From: Candidatus Competibacteraceae bacterium
Lineage (GTDB): Bacteria > Pseudomonadota > Gammaproteobacteria > Competibacterales > Competibacteraceae
Direction: 5' to 3'
NCBI GenBank assembly: GCA_003527885.1
Contig: DPWB01000109.1
Location: 1-11,090, forward strand
Length of the DNA stretch: 11,090 nt
The position numbers were made by a program, and so were the translations under genes. Of the stretch, positions 1-6,435 are shown one piece after another; position 1 is the first letter of the stretch, and each line of letters opens with the position of its first letter. The notes beneath the pieces are model-generated. The model was not told the DNA's origin. It worked only from the letters and a program-made list of their open reading frames with translations, and did no database searches.

Positions 1-1536
1 GTCAGCGCCTTGTGGTACGACATCGACTACATGGACGACTACCGGCTATTCACCTGGGACCGGACGGATTTTCCCGATCCGGCCGGGTTGAATCGCGACC
101 TGAAAGCGGCGGGGATCCGCGCCGTCGCCATCGTCGATCCCGGCGTGAAGCGCGAGCCGGGTTACGCGGTCTACGACGGCGGACGCGAGCGGGCGGTATT
201 CTGCCAGACCGCCAGCGGGCGCGAGTACGTGGGCAAGGTCTGGCCGGGCGATACGGTGTTTCCCGATTTTACCCTGGAGCAGACTCGCCGCTGGTGGTCG
301 CGGTGGATGGCGGATTTCCTGCGCGACAGCGCGCTGGATGGCGTGTGGCTGGACATGAACGACCCCGCCACCGGTTTCAGCCGCACCGAGGAAATGCGCT
401 TCAAGCACGGCGCGATCCCGCACGAGCGTTACCACAACCAATACGCGCACTTCATGGCGCTGGCCAGCCGAGCGGCTTGCGGGCGGGTCGATCCCGACGG
501 TCGGCCGTTCTTGCTGACCCGCAGCGCCTGCGCCGGCACCCAGCGTCACGCGGCGGTGTGGACCGGCGACAACGCCAGCAACTGGCAACACTTGCGGATG
601 GCCTTGCCGTGCTCGCTCAATTTGAGCCTGTCCGGCGTCGCGTTCAACGGGCCCGATGTGGGCGGCTTCATGGACGATACCAACGCCGAGTTGCTGGTGC
701 GCTGGCACCAGGCGTGCTGTCTGTTCCCGTTTTACCGCAATCACTCCATGCGCGATTCCCGGTTGCAGGAGCCGTGGCGGTTCGGGCCGGCCGCGCTGGC
801 GGCGATTCGCGGCGCCATCCAAACCCGCTACCGGTTGCTGCCGTACCTGTATCAGTGTTTCTTCGCCCATTGGCGGGACGGCGATCCGGTGATCCGGCCT
901 TTGCTGTATCATTACGGCAATTCCGAATACGCCCACCTGGACGATCAATATCTGGTCGGTGACGCGCTGCTGGTCGCGCCGATCCTGCACGGCGAGGGCC
1001 AGGGGGCGGAGACGATCCATCACGGCGTCAAATACCAGGAGCGCGCGGTGGCGTTGCCGCCGGGTTGGTGGTTCGACCTGAACCACGGCGTTTGGGCGCA
1101 TGGCGGGCGCGTGTTGCATTATGCCGCCGCACTGGATGAACTGCCGCTGTTCGCCCGTGACGGGGCGGTGCTGCCGTACTACGCGGGACCGCTGCGTAAC
1201 GGCTTCATGGATTTGAGCGCGGTCGAATTGCATCTGTTCTGTCGCGAGCGACCCGCCCGTTTCGAGTACGCGCTCGACGACCGGGAAACGCGGCGCTACG
1301 AGCGCGGCGCGTGGGGCAGCGCCCAGATCGCCGCTGAAATCCAGGGGGAGCGCTTGAAAGTCAAGATCGCGGAGACGGGCCATTATCCGCGCGACACGGT
1401 GACTTTTGCCCCGGTCGTTTACGGCCGGCCGGAATTGGCGGAAATAGAGCTGACCGTCAACGGTAAAATGGTGACCCGCGCGGTGCGGGCCGACCGGCGT
1501 CCGTGGTTGTGCCGGGAGTGGGCGGTGCGGATATGA
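1..1536 (+). CDS. Glycoside hydrolase family 31 alpha-glucosidase, 5'-truncated by window edge
   Basis: GH31 enzymes are retaining alpha-glycosidases that release alpha-linked glucose (or xylose) from glucans and oligosaccharides. The reading frame is open to the left edge, so the TTG at 10 is not a true start. The N-terminal beta-sandwich and start of the TIM barrel lie outside the window. Numbering from that TTG, the fragment opens with the family's first-strand motif (YDIDYMDDYRLFTWD). It continues with the vWPG...FPDFT block and the nucleophile motif WLDMNDPA (D115). The acid/base motif is WTGDNASNW (D187), followed by GPDVGGF, RW.Q and FYRNHS...EPW substrate-pocket motifs. C-terminal beta domains follow to the TGA. 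Both catalytic aspartates are present; the usual Glu of DMNE is Asp. No signal peptide can be assessed. A full-length family member would be roughly 700-800 residues. Substrate is inferred from family only; an alpha-xylosidase or transglucosidase is possible. Confidence 0.93.
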   Translation, partial: VSALWYDIDYMDDYRLFTWDRTDFPDPAGLNRDLKAAGIRAVAIVDPGVKREPGYAVYDGGRERAVFCQTASGREYVGKVWPGDTVFPDFTLEQTRRWWSRWMADFLRDSALDGVWLDMNDPATGFSRTEEMRFKHGAIPHERYHNQYAHFMALASRAACGRVDPDGRPFLLTRSACAGTQRHAAVWTGDNASNWQHLRMALPCSLNLSLSGVAFNGPDVGGFMDDTNAELLVRWHQACCLFPFYRNHSMRDSRLQEPWRFGPAALAAIRGAIQTRYRLLPYLYQCFFAHWRDGDPVIRPLLYHYGNSEYAHLDDQYLVGDALLVAPILHGEGQGAETIHHGVKYQERAVALPPGWWFDLNHGVWAHGGRVLHYAAALDELPLFARDGAVLPYYAGPLRNGFMDLSAVELHLFCRERPARFEYALDDRETRRYERGAWGSAQIAAEIQGERLKVKIAETGHYPRDTVTFAPVVYGRPELAEIELTVNGKMVTRAVRADRRPWLCREWAVRI

Positions 1537-1573
1537 TGCGTCTTGTCGGCGCTGACGGGGCCGTATCGAATCC

Positions 1574-1602
1574 TTGACTTAAGCGGAAGAGGCAGAGATA
1601 CT
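1574..1602 (+). promoter_or_regulatory. Candidate sigma70 promoter for the diguanylate cyclase gene
   Basis: A -35 box TTGACT (1574-1579, 5/6 match) and a -10 box GATACT (1597-1602, 4/6 match) are separated by exactly 17 bases. They lie in the AT-rich gap between the GH31 stop and the cyclase start. Transcription would begin near 1609 and give a leader of about 47 bases. The match is by eye, so it remains a prediction. It suggests the cyclase has its own promoter independent of GH31. Confidence 0.5.
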
Positions 1603-1655
1603 TTTATTGGTGTAGGCTATTGGATTCTCTTATTTTTTAACTTATCTGTGATGCC

Positions 1656-3437
1656 TTGAAATTTACCGCTCGCCCTTCCTTCCGGCAATCCTTGACGGTG
1701 CCGTATGTGGTCCTGGTGCTCGGAGTGGCCTCGTTGATCGGCCTGCTGTCCTACCGCACAGGCAGTCAAGCGGTGGATACGGTTGCCGACCACTTGCTGC
1801 GCGAGACCGTCGGGCGCATCAGCCAGGCGGTGGACCGGCACATCATGGGTTCGGGCGCGGTGCTGGAGGCCGCCTTTCCCGAGGGCATGGCCGCTCCCGA
1901 GAACCTCGAAGCCCATTTCGACGAGTTGCGCACCCGCTTCTGGATCGCCACCTCCTTGCATCTGGACCCGAACAATTACGCCTACTACGGCACGCGGCAA
2001 GGCCATTTCTTCGGCTTGTGGCGCCATTCGCAGCAAGACGGCGAACTGCGCATCAAGTTCGACGCCAAAGCTCCGCGCACTCTGTACCGGTTCACCGGTA
2101 TCGGCGGCGCGCTGTCCGAACCGACCTTGGAGACCAAGCTCTACGACCCGCGGGAGAGGCCCTGGTACCGGGCGGGCGAAGTCCATCCCTCCTATACCTG
2201 GACCTCCATTTACATCGATTTTCGTAACGCCGAGCTGGTAGCCACCAGGGCGCGTCGCGTGCTCGACGCGCAAGGCGCTCTGGCGGGCGTGGTCGCCACC
2301 GACGTTTCATTGCGCCAACTCAACGATTTTGTCCGCAAACTGACCATCAGCAAGAATGCCTTGGCGTTCATCATCGAGCTGGACGGCAACCTCATCGCCT
2401 CGTCGCGCACTCCGAACACCAGGCTGCTGGCCGACGGCGCCAGCGTCCGTCTCAATGCCAGCGAGAGCGGCAACGCCTTGCAAGTCGCGGCCTTCGAGCG
2501 CGTGCGTCAGGCGCTGGCCGTGCCGGCCGCGGCGGCCCCGCACACGACATTGCATTTTATCGGCCCGGACGGCGAAGTGATCGAGCTCGCCTACGACCGG
2601 CTCAGAGATATGTCCGGGCTGGACTGGATCATGGTCGTGGCCGTGCCGCGCAGCGATTTCATTCAGGGGGTGACCGAAAACGTGCTGCGGACGGCGATCA
2701 TCGGCGGGGTGGCGGCCCTGGTGGCGGTCGCGATCGGTCTGACGATCCTGGGCTGGGTCAGCCGCGATCTGAAAAAACTGGCCGAGGCCGCCCGCGAAGT
2801 GGGGAAGGGCCGGATTGATACCCCGTTGCGCATCGACCGCGATGATGAAATCGGCGATCTGGCGGCCAGCTTCCGGCAAATGCAACACTGGTTGCGAACC
2901 GATACGCTGACCAAGCTGGTCAACCGCGAAGAAATCCTGCGGACCATTACCGACCGGATCCACCAGCATCGGCGGCGGGCGGACGATACGCCGTTTGCGG
3001 TGTTCTTTATCGACTTGAATAATTTCAAGTTCATCAACGACCGCTTGGGCCATGCCACGGGGGATAGGGTGTTGGTCGAAATCGGCGAGCGCTTGCGCCT
3101 GTCGATCCGTTCCGGCGATCTGGTGGCGCGCTACGCGGGGGATGAGTTCGTACTGCTGGCGAACGATATTCACGATGATGGCACCGCGGAGCAAATTCGG
3201 GAAAATATCGAAGGCGCCTTGAGGGAGCCATTGACGAGCGTGGATATGGACGGTTTGGCCGGACACGCGCTGGGAGGGGCGGTCGGTCTGGCCCGCTACC
3301 CCGCTGACGCCGCCACGGCGGACGGGCTCATCAAACACGCCGACGCCGATATGTACTCCCGCAAGCACGCCGGCAAGTTGAAGGCGAGTTTATCGGCCTC
3401 GATCGGCCCGCCGGAGCGCGGCCGGCGCGAGCGGTGA
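1656..3437 (+). CDS. Membrane-bound diguanylate cyclase: Cache sensor, HAMP, GGDEF (AGDEF variant)
   Basis: This protein should convert two GTP to cyclic di-GMP at the inner membrane in response to a periplasmic ligand. Visible order in 593 residues: TM1 about 15-33; a double-Cache-like periplasmic domain about 40-335, with WTSIYIDF and GVVATDVSL resembling Cache signatures; TM2 about 346-368; HAMP about 365-413; GGDEF from D416 (DTLTKLVNR). The signature is AGDEF (494-498) instead of GGDEF. The product-inhibition I-site RxxD is intact as RSGD (485-488), exactly five residues before it. FFIDLNNFKFINDRLGH carries the metal- and guanine-binding residues. There is no EAL or HD-GYP domain. The start is TTG at 1656: an in-frame TAA at 1638 leaves no upstream alternative, and a later start would remove TM1. 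No strong Shine-Dalgarno is visible. The ligand is unknown; Cache domains often bind amino acids or small acids. Catalytic activity is inferred, since AGDEF cyclases are known to be active. Confidence 0.93.
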   Translation: MKFTARPSFRQSLTVPYVVLVLGVASLIGLLSYRTGSQAVDTVADHLLRETVGRISQAVDRHIMGSGAVLEAAFPEGMAAPENLEAHFDELRTRFWIATSLHLDPNNYAYYGTRQGHFFGLWRHSQQDGELRIKFDAKAPRTLYRFTGIGGALSEPTLETKLYDPRERPWYRAGEVHPSYTWTSIYIDFRNAELVATRARRVLDAQGALAGVVATDVSLRQLNDFVRKLTISKNALAFIIELDGNLIASSRTPNTRLLADGASVRLNASESGNALQVAAFERVRQALAVPAAAAPHTTLHFIGPDGEVIELAYDRLRDMSGLDWIMVVAVPRSDFIQGVTENVLRTAIIGGVAALVAVAIGLTILGWVSRDLKKLAEAAREVGKGRIDTPLRIDRDDEIGDLAASFRQMQHWLRTDTLTKLVNREEILRTITDRIHQHRRRADDTPFAVFFIDLNNFKFINDRLGHATGDRVLVEIGERLRLSIRSGDLVARYAGDEFVLLANDIHDDGTAEQIRENIEGALREPLTSVDMDGLAGHALGGAVGLARYPADAATADGLIKHADADMYSRKHAGKLKASLSASIGPPERGRRER

Positions 3438-3499
3438 ACGTCTTGCGCGCGACCTAAAATAGAGTGGTGTCCATAATCTTTCGCTAATAGAGAAAAAGC

Positions 3500-4384
3500 A
3501 TGAACATTCAGCTGATCGGTCGATGGCTGCAACAAGCATTACTCGCCGCTGTTCTGGCGGCGGCCTGGGTAACGGCATCGGCCGATCCCACGGTGAAAAA
3601 GGTCAATCTCGAAACCGGGGTCAAGCTTCAGTACGTGGAACTCGGCCCGCGCGACGCGCCAGCCATCATCTTCCTGCACGGCGCCACGGACTCCAGTCAT
3701 TCCTGGTCCGCCACCACGCCGTTTTTGAGCGACGGCTACCGGACCCTCGCGCTCGACCAGCGCGGTCACGGCGATTCCGAAAAGCCGGCTTTCGGCTACA
3801 GCATCGCGCAATATGCCGATGACGTGATCGCCTTCATGGACAAACTGCGCATCCGGCAAGCCGTCCTGGTCGGTCATTCGATGGGCAGTTTTATCGCCCA
3901 TCAGGTCGCCTCGGCTTATCCCGACCGGGTCAGCAAGCTGGTGCTCATCGGATCGGCGAAAACCGGCGTCGCTAATCCCGTCATCACCAGCTTGTGGCAA
4001 GACCCCATCGGCTTGGCCAGTTTTCAAGACCCCATCGACCCGGCGTTCATCGAGGCGTGGCAAACCGGACCCAATCCGATTGACCCGGCCTTCTTCGCCA
4101 AGGTGCTATCGGAAACCGCCAAGGTGCCGGCGCTGGTGTGGAAAGGCATCTTCCGCATGTTGCTATCCGATGAGCACAGCTATTTTCTCGAGGACATCAC
4201 CGCGCCGGTGCTGGTGATTTGGGGCGAACTCGACGCGCTCTTCGCCCGGGCCGATCAGGATGCGCTGCTGGCCGCCTTGCCCCCCGGCGCCCGATTCATC
4301 GCGTTTCCCAACGCGGGCCACAACACCCATTGGGAGCGGCCGCAAGCCGTGGCGGAGGCCATTCGAGCCTTCATCATGAATTGA
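3500..4384 (+). CDS. Exported alpha/beta-hydrolase fold protein
   Basis: A 294-residue alpha/beta-hydrolase with an N-terminal Sec-type signal peptide. It has R8, a hydrophobic core over about residues 10-24, and probable cleavage after A28 (TASA/DP), so it is likely periplasmic or secreted. The catalytic triad is readable: nucleophile S127 in GHSMGS, acid D245 in WGELDALF, and base H274 in NAGHNTHWERP. HGATDSS from H60 forms the oxyanion-hole region, and LDQRGHGDSEKP is the family motif after strand 4. A cap domain lies between about 150 and 225. The fold covers esterases, lipases, epoxide hydrolases, haloalkane dehalogenases and C-C hydrolases. Ser as nucleophile excludes the dehalogenase and epoxide hydrolase chemistries, which use Asp. 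The substrate cannot be read from sequence. The gene sits 62 bases after the cyclase on the same strand and may share its transcript. The ATG has only a weak purine-rich stretch (agagaaaaag) before it. Confidence 0.9.
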   Translation: MNIQLIGRWLQQALLAAVLAAAWVTASADPTVKKVNLETGVKLQYVELGPRDAPAIIFLHGATDSSHSWSATTPFLSDGYRTLALDQRGHGDSEKPAFGYSIAQYADDVIAFMDKLRIRQAVLVGHSMGSFIAHQVASAYPDRVSKLVLIGSAKTGVANPVITSLWQDPIGLASFQDPIDPAFIEAWQTGPNPIDPAFFAKVLSETAKVPALVWKGIFRMLLSDEHSYFLEDITAPVLVIWGELDALFARADQDALLAALPPGARFIAFPNAGHNTHWERPQAVAEAIRAFIMN

Positions 4385-4396
4385 TGGCCGATCGGG

Positions 4397-4416
4397 TTCG
4401 GGTTCGAGCGCCCGAA
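4397..4416. terminator. Short hairpin between convergent genes, possible weak terminator
   Basis: TTCGGG (4397-4402) and CCCGAA (4411-4416) form a perfect 6-bp stem around an 8-base loop. It lies in the 40-base gap between the hydrolase and DUF1840 stop codons. Its position suits a bidirectional terminator, but no T-run follows on either strand, so intrinsic termination is doubtful. Confidence 0.25.
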
Positions 4417-4424
4417 GCTTCAGG

Positions 4425-4745
4425 TCATTGATCCCACATCACGTCGGCCTTGGCCGCCGCCGCCGCTTCCAGCAGCTGGATCAACGGCAACGCGCGTTGC
4501 GCTAGATCGACCGGGATTTCTTCCTCCTCCCGGTCCTCTTTTTGGGCGGGCTTCGCCGGTTGTGGCGTCGCCGCTTTGTGGGCCGCCACCGCTTTTTTCA
4601 AACGGTCCAGCGCCCCCGGCACCTCCTCGGCCACGAGGGCGCTTGGCACGGCGCCGCTGTGGCCCATCAGCTTGAGCAACTGGACGGCGATGTCGCCAAA
4701 CATCATGATATCGGCGTACGCTTTGGTCTTGAAGGTGACTATCAT
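4425..4745 (-). CDS. DUF1840 domain-containing protein
   Basis: A 106-residue soluble protein recognised as DUF1840, a proteobacterial family of unknown function. The N-terminus MIVTFKTKAYADIMMFGD matches the family's opening, in which a short beta strand is followed by a helix that often starts A-D-I-x-M. The middle is a charged, Ala/Pro-rich linker (about 58-76, with a DREEEE run). The C-terminal helix pair (VDLAQRALPLIQLLEAA, ending KADVMWDQ) matches the family's xLxQRAxPLIxxL and terminal V-x-W features. There is no signal peptide, membrane segment or catalytic motif. The start is well supported by a strong Shine-Dalgarno. It is transcribed divergently from the UbiB-like kinase and converges on the hydrolase, so it is probably monocistronic. 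No function can be assigned. Confidence 0.85.
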   Translation of the reverse strand: MIVTFKTKAYADIMMFGDIAVQLLKLMGHSGAVPSALVAEEVPGALDRLKKAVAAHKAATPQPAKPAQKEDREEEEIPVDLAQRALPLIQLLEAAAAAKADVMWDQ

Positions 4746-4750
4746 CAGGG

Positions 4751-4757
4751 CCTCCTC
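4751..4757 (-). promoter_or_regulatory. Shine-Dalgarno of the DUF1840 gene
   Basis: The minus strand reads GAGGAGG, five bases before the ATG at 4745-4743. This is the clearest ribosome binding site in the window and fixes the DUF1840 start. Confidence 0.75.
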
Positions 4758-4866
4758 GCTAGGTCTCGGTCGTTGGGGCGTGCTTCGAACGTATAAAAAT
4801 TGCTAGAGGCCATTTTATAGTGGCGACCGGTTACGGCAACTCGAATTTCGGATTGAGATCGCTGCT
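4758..4866. other. Divergent intergenic region between DUF1840 and the UbiB-like kinase
   Basis: This 109-base stretch must hold promoters for both flanking genes, since they are transcribed apart. It contains an AT-rich patch (about 4790-4820) with TATAAA at 4792-4797 on the plus strand and a second TATAAA on the minus strand (4819-4814). Neither has a good -35 box at 16-18 bases, so I do not assign specific promoters. Confidence 0.35.
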
Positions 4867-4872
4867 GGAAGG
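4867..4872 (+). promoter_or_regulatory. Shine-Dalgarno of the UbiB-like kinase gene
   Basis: GGAAGG lies nine bases before the ATG at 4882 and supports that start over later in-frame starts. Confidence 0.6.
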
Positions 4873-4881
4873 TTTAAAACC

Positions 4882-6399
4882 ATGTTGGAGCTGATTGATG
4901 GCTTGGGCGGTCCGAATGGGCAGGTGTTGGCCGAAGCGCTCGGGCTGGCTGACATCGTCCCCGAAGCGCACGCCGCTTATCGGCCTCTGGTGGTGGATGC
5001 GATGCTGTTCTTTCTGGAACGCTTGTCGCCCTCGCGCCTGACCGCCATCACCGCCGAACAACTGGCCTTGCCGCCGACCACTCAGCCGACGCGCCGGTTG
5101 GGCCTGCTGTTTCGCCGCTGCCCGACCTTGCACAAACTGGGACAGATGCTGGCGCGCGACCGGCGGCTGGCCCCCGAATTGCGCGAGAACCTGCAAGAAC
5201 TGGAATCCCTCGAACCCACCACGGCGCTGGCCGACATCGCCGCACTCATCCGGCGGGAATGGGGGCACGTGGCGGGCCTTGAACTCGGCTCGGCGGCGCT
5301 CGCCGAGGCCAGCGTCGCGGTGGTGGTGCCGTTCGCGTGGCGTGATGAAGGATCGTCCGAACCACGCCAGGGCGTGTTCAAGGTGCTGCGGCCCGGCATC
5401 GAGGCGCAACTGCACGAAGAACTGGCCATCTGGTCGGCGTTGGGCGTCTTTCTGGAGCAGCGCTGCGCCGAACTGGGCCTGCCGGTGCTCGATTACCGCA
5501 ATACGCTGGACAGCATCCGCAAACTGCTGGCGCGAGAGGTCCAGCTCGACCACGAACAGGTCCATCTGGCGCGGGCGGCGGCGTTTCACGCCGGTTCGCC
5601 CGAGGTGATCGTTCCGCGACTGTTGCCGTTCTGCACGGCGCGGATGACCGCCATGGAACGGATCGACGGCCGCAAGGTGACCGATTCCGCTTTGCCGCTC
5701 GGCAAACGCCAGCAGCTCGCGAAAACCTTGATCGAGGCGTTGGTCGCCAAGCCGTTCTGGCATCCCGCGCCGTCGGCCGCCGTTTTTCACGCCGACCCGC
5801 ACGCCGGCAATTTATTCGTCACCCGCGACGGCCGGCTGGCGATCCTGGATTGGGCGCTGGTCACCGTGCTGAGCAAGGCCCAATGCGTGGCGGTGGTGCA
5901 GGCCGTGGCCGGCGCCCTGACCCAGGATGAAGCGACAACCGTTCAGGCCATCGAAACGCTGGGGCGCCCGTCCGATCCGACCGCGTTGCGCGCCGCCGTC
6001 GCGGCCGGGTTGCGCCAAGTGCGGCGGGGAACCTTTCCGGGCTTTGGCTGGCTGATGGGGCTCTTGGACGGGCTAGGAACCGCCGGTGCGATCCAATTCC
6101 CCGAAGAGCTGACGCTGTTTCGCAAAACGCTGTTGACCCTGACCGGGGTGGTCGATGATGTGTCCGGGCAGATTTCCGTCGATGAGGTGCTGATCCGTGG
6201 CGGGTTGGTCCAGTGCTATCGGGAACTGGCGCTGCGCGGGATGGCACCCTTCGACTCCCGCGAATTCGGCAGCCATTTGTCCAACGCCGACTGGTTCCGT
6301 TTGTGGGCCGGCCTGCCGATGACGGCCATCCGCTATTGGGTCGAAACGTGGCGGGATCTGCTCAAAGTCGGCTATCCGAGCATGGGTGGCGGGGTTTGA
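4882..6399 (+). CDS. ABC1/AarF (UbiB/ADCK-like) atypical kinase family protein
   Basis: A 505-residue member of the ABC1/UbiB protein-kinase-like family. Members support ubiquinone synthesis or lipid handling through ATP binding or hydrolysis rather than classical kinase activity. Signature elements are visible: KLGQ (85-88) of the family-defining KxGQ motif; the beta-3 lysine K167 in VFKVLRPG; E219 in REVQLDHE, matching the family ExD segment; the catalytic loop HADPHAGN (303-310, D305); and the metal-binding D323 in ILDWA, where kinases have DFG. The nucleotide loop is divergent: family members read roughly AxAS(I)(G/A)QVH, here ALAEASVAVVVP (139-150), so the QVH element is missing. The strand after it carries a charged insertion. 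The C-terminal region (about 390-505) is helical and lacks obvious transmembrane segments, unlike E. coli UbiB. No other ubiquinone gene is nearby. It may be a paralogue of UbiB rather than UbiB itself, so no symbol is given. Family call is firm, pathway is not. Confidence 0.85.
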   Translation: MLELIDGLGGPNGQVLAEALGLADIVPEAHAAYRPLVVDAMLFFLERLSPSRLTAITAEQLALPPTTQPTRRLGLLFRRCPTLHKLGQMLARDRRLAPELRENLQELESLEPTTALADIAALIRREWGHVAGLELGSAALAEASVAVVVPFAWRDEGSSEPRQGVFKVLRPGIEAQLHEELAIWSALGVFLEQRCAELGLPVLDYRNTLDSIRKLLAREVQLDHEQVHLARAAAFHAGSPEVIVPRLLPFCTARMTAMERIDGRKVTDSALPLGKRQQLAKTLIEALVAKPFWHPAPSAAVFHADPHAGNLFVTRDGRLAILDWALVTVLSKAQCVAVVQAVAGALTQDEATTVQAIETLGRPSDPTALRAAVAAGLRQVRRGTFPGFGWLMGLLDGLGTAGAIQFPEELTLFRKTLLTLTGVVDDVSGQISVDEVLIRGGLVQCYRELALRGMAPFDSREFGSHLSNADWFRLWAGLPMTAIRYWVETWRDLLKVGYPSMGGGV

Positions 6400-6435
6400 G
6401 CGCGTCTCGCCGCCGCGTGCTCCAGGGCCTGAAAT

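Noticed and set aside
46..1383. Long minus-strand open frame (about 445 codons) opposite the GH31 gene
   Set aside because: It is antisense to a strongly recognised gene in GC-rich DNA, where stop codons are rare. Its translation is Arg/Gln/Val-rich without a recognisable domain.
1537..1573. Terminator after the GH31 stop codon
   Set aside because: No stable stem-loop followed by a T-run is visible; the T-run at 1632-1638 lacks a stem before it.
2307..3368. Minus-strand open frame (about 353 codons) opposite the cyclase
   Set aside because: It mirrors the HAMP and GGDEF coding region and shows no domain signature or ribosome binding site.
3455..3477. TAAAAT and CATAAT as -10 boxes for the alpha/beta hydrolase
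   Set aside because: Neither has a recognisable -35 box at 16-18 bases, so a separate promoter is not supported.
4450..4806. Plus-strand open frame opposite DUF1840, with an Ala/Ser-rich translation
   Set aside because: DUF1840 on the minus strand has a family match and a strong Shine-Dalgarno; this frame is its shadow.
6400..6435. Bidirectional terminator between the UbiB-like gene and opgD
   Set aside because: The 36-base gap has no clear inverted repeat or T-run.
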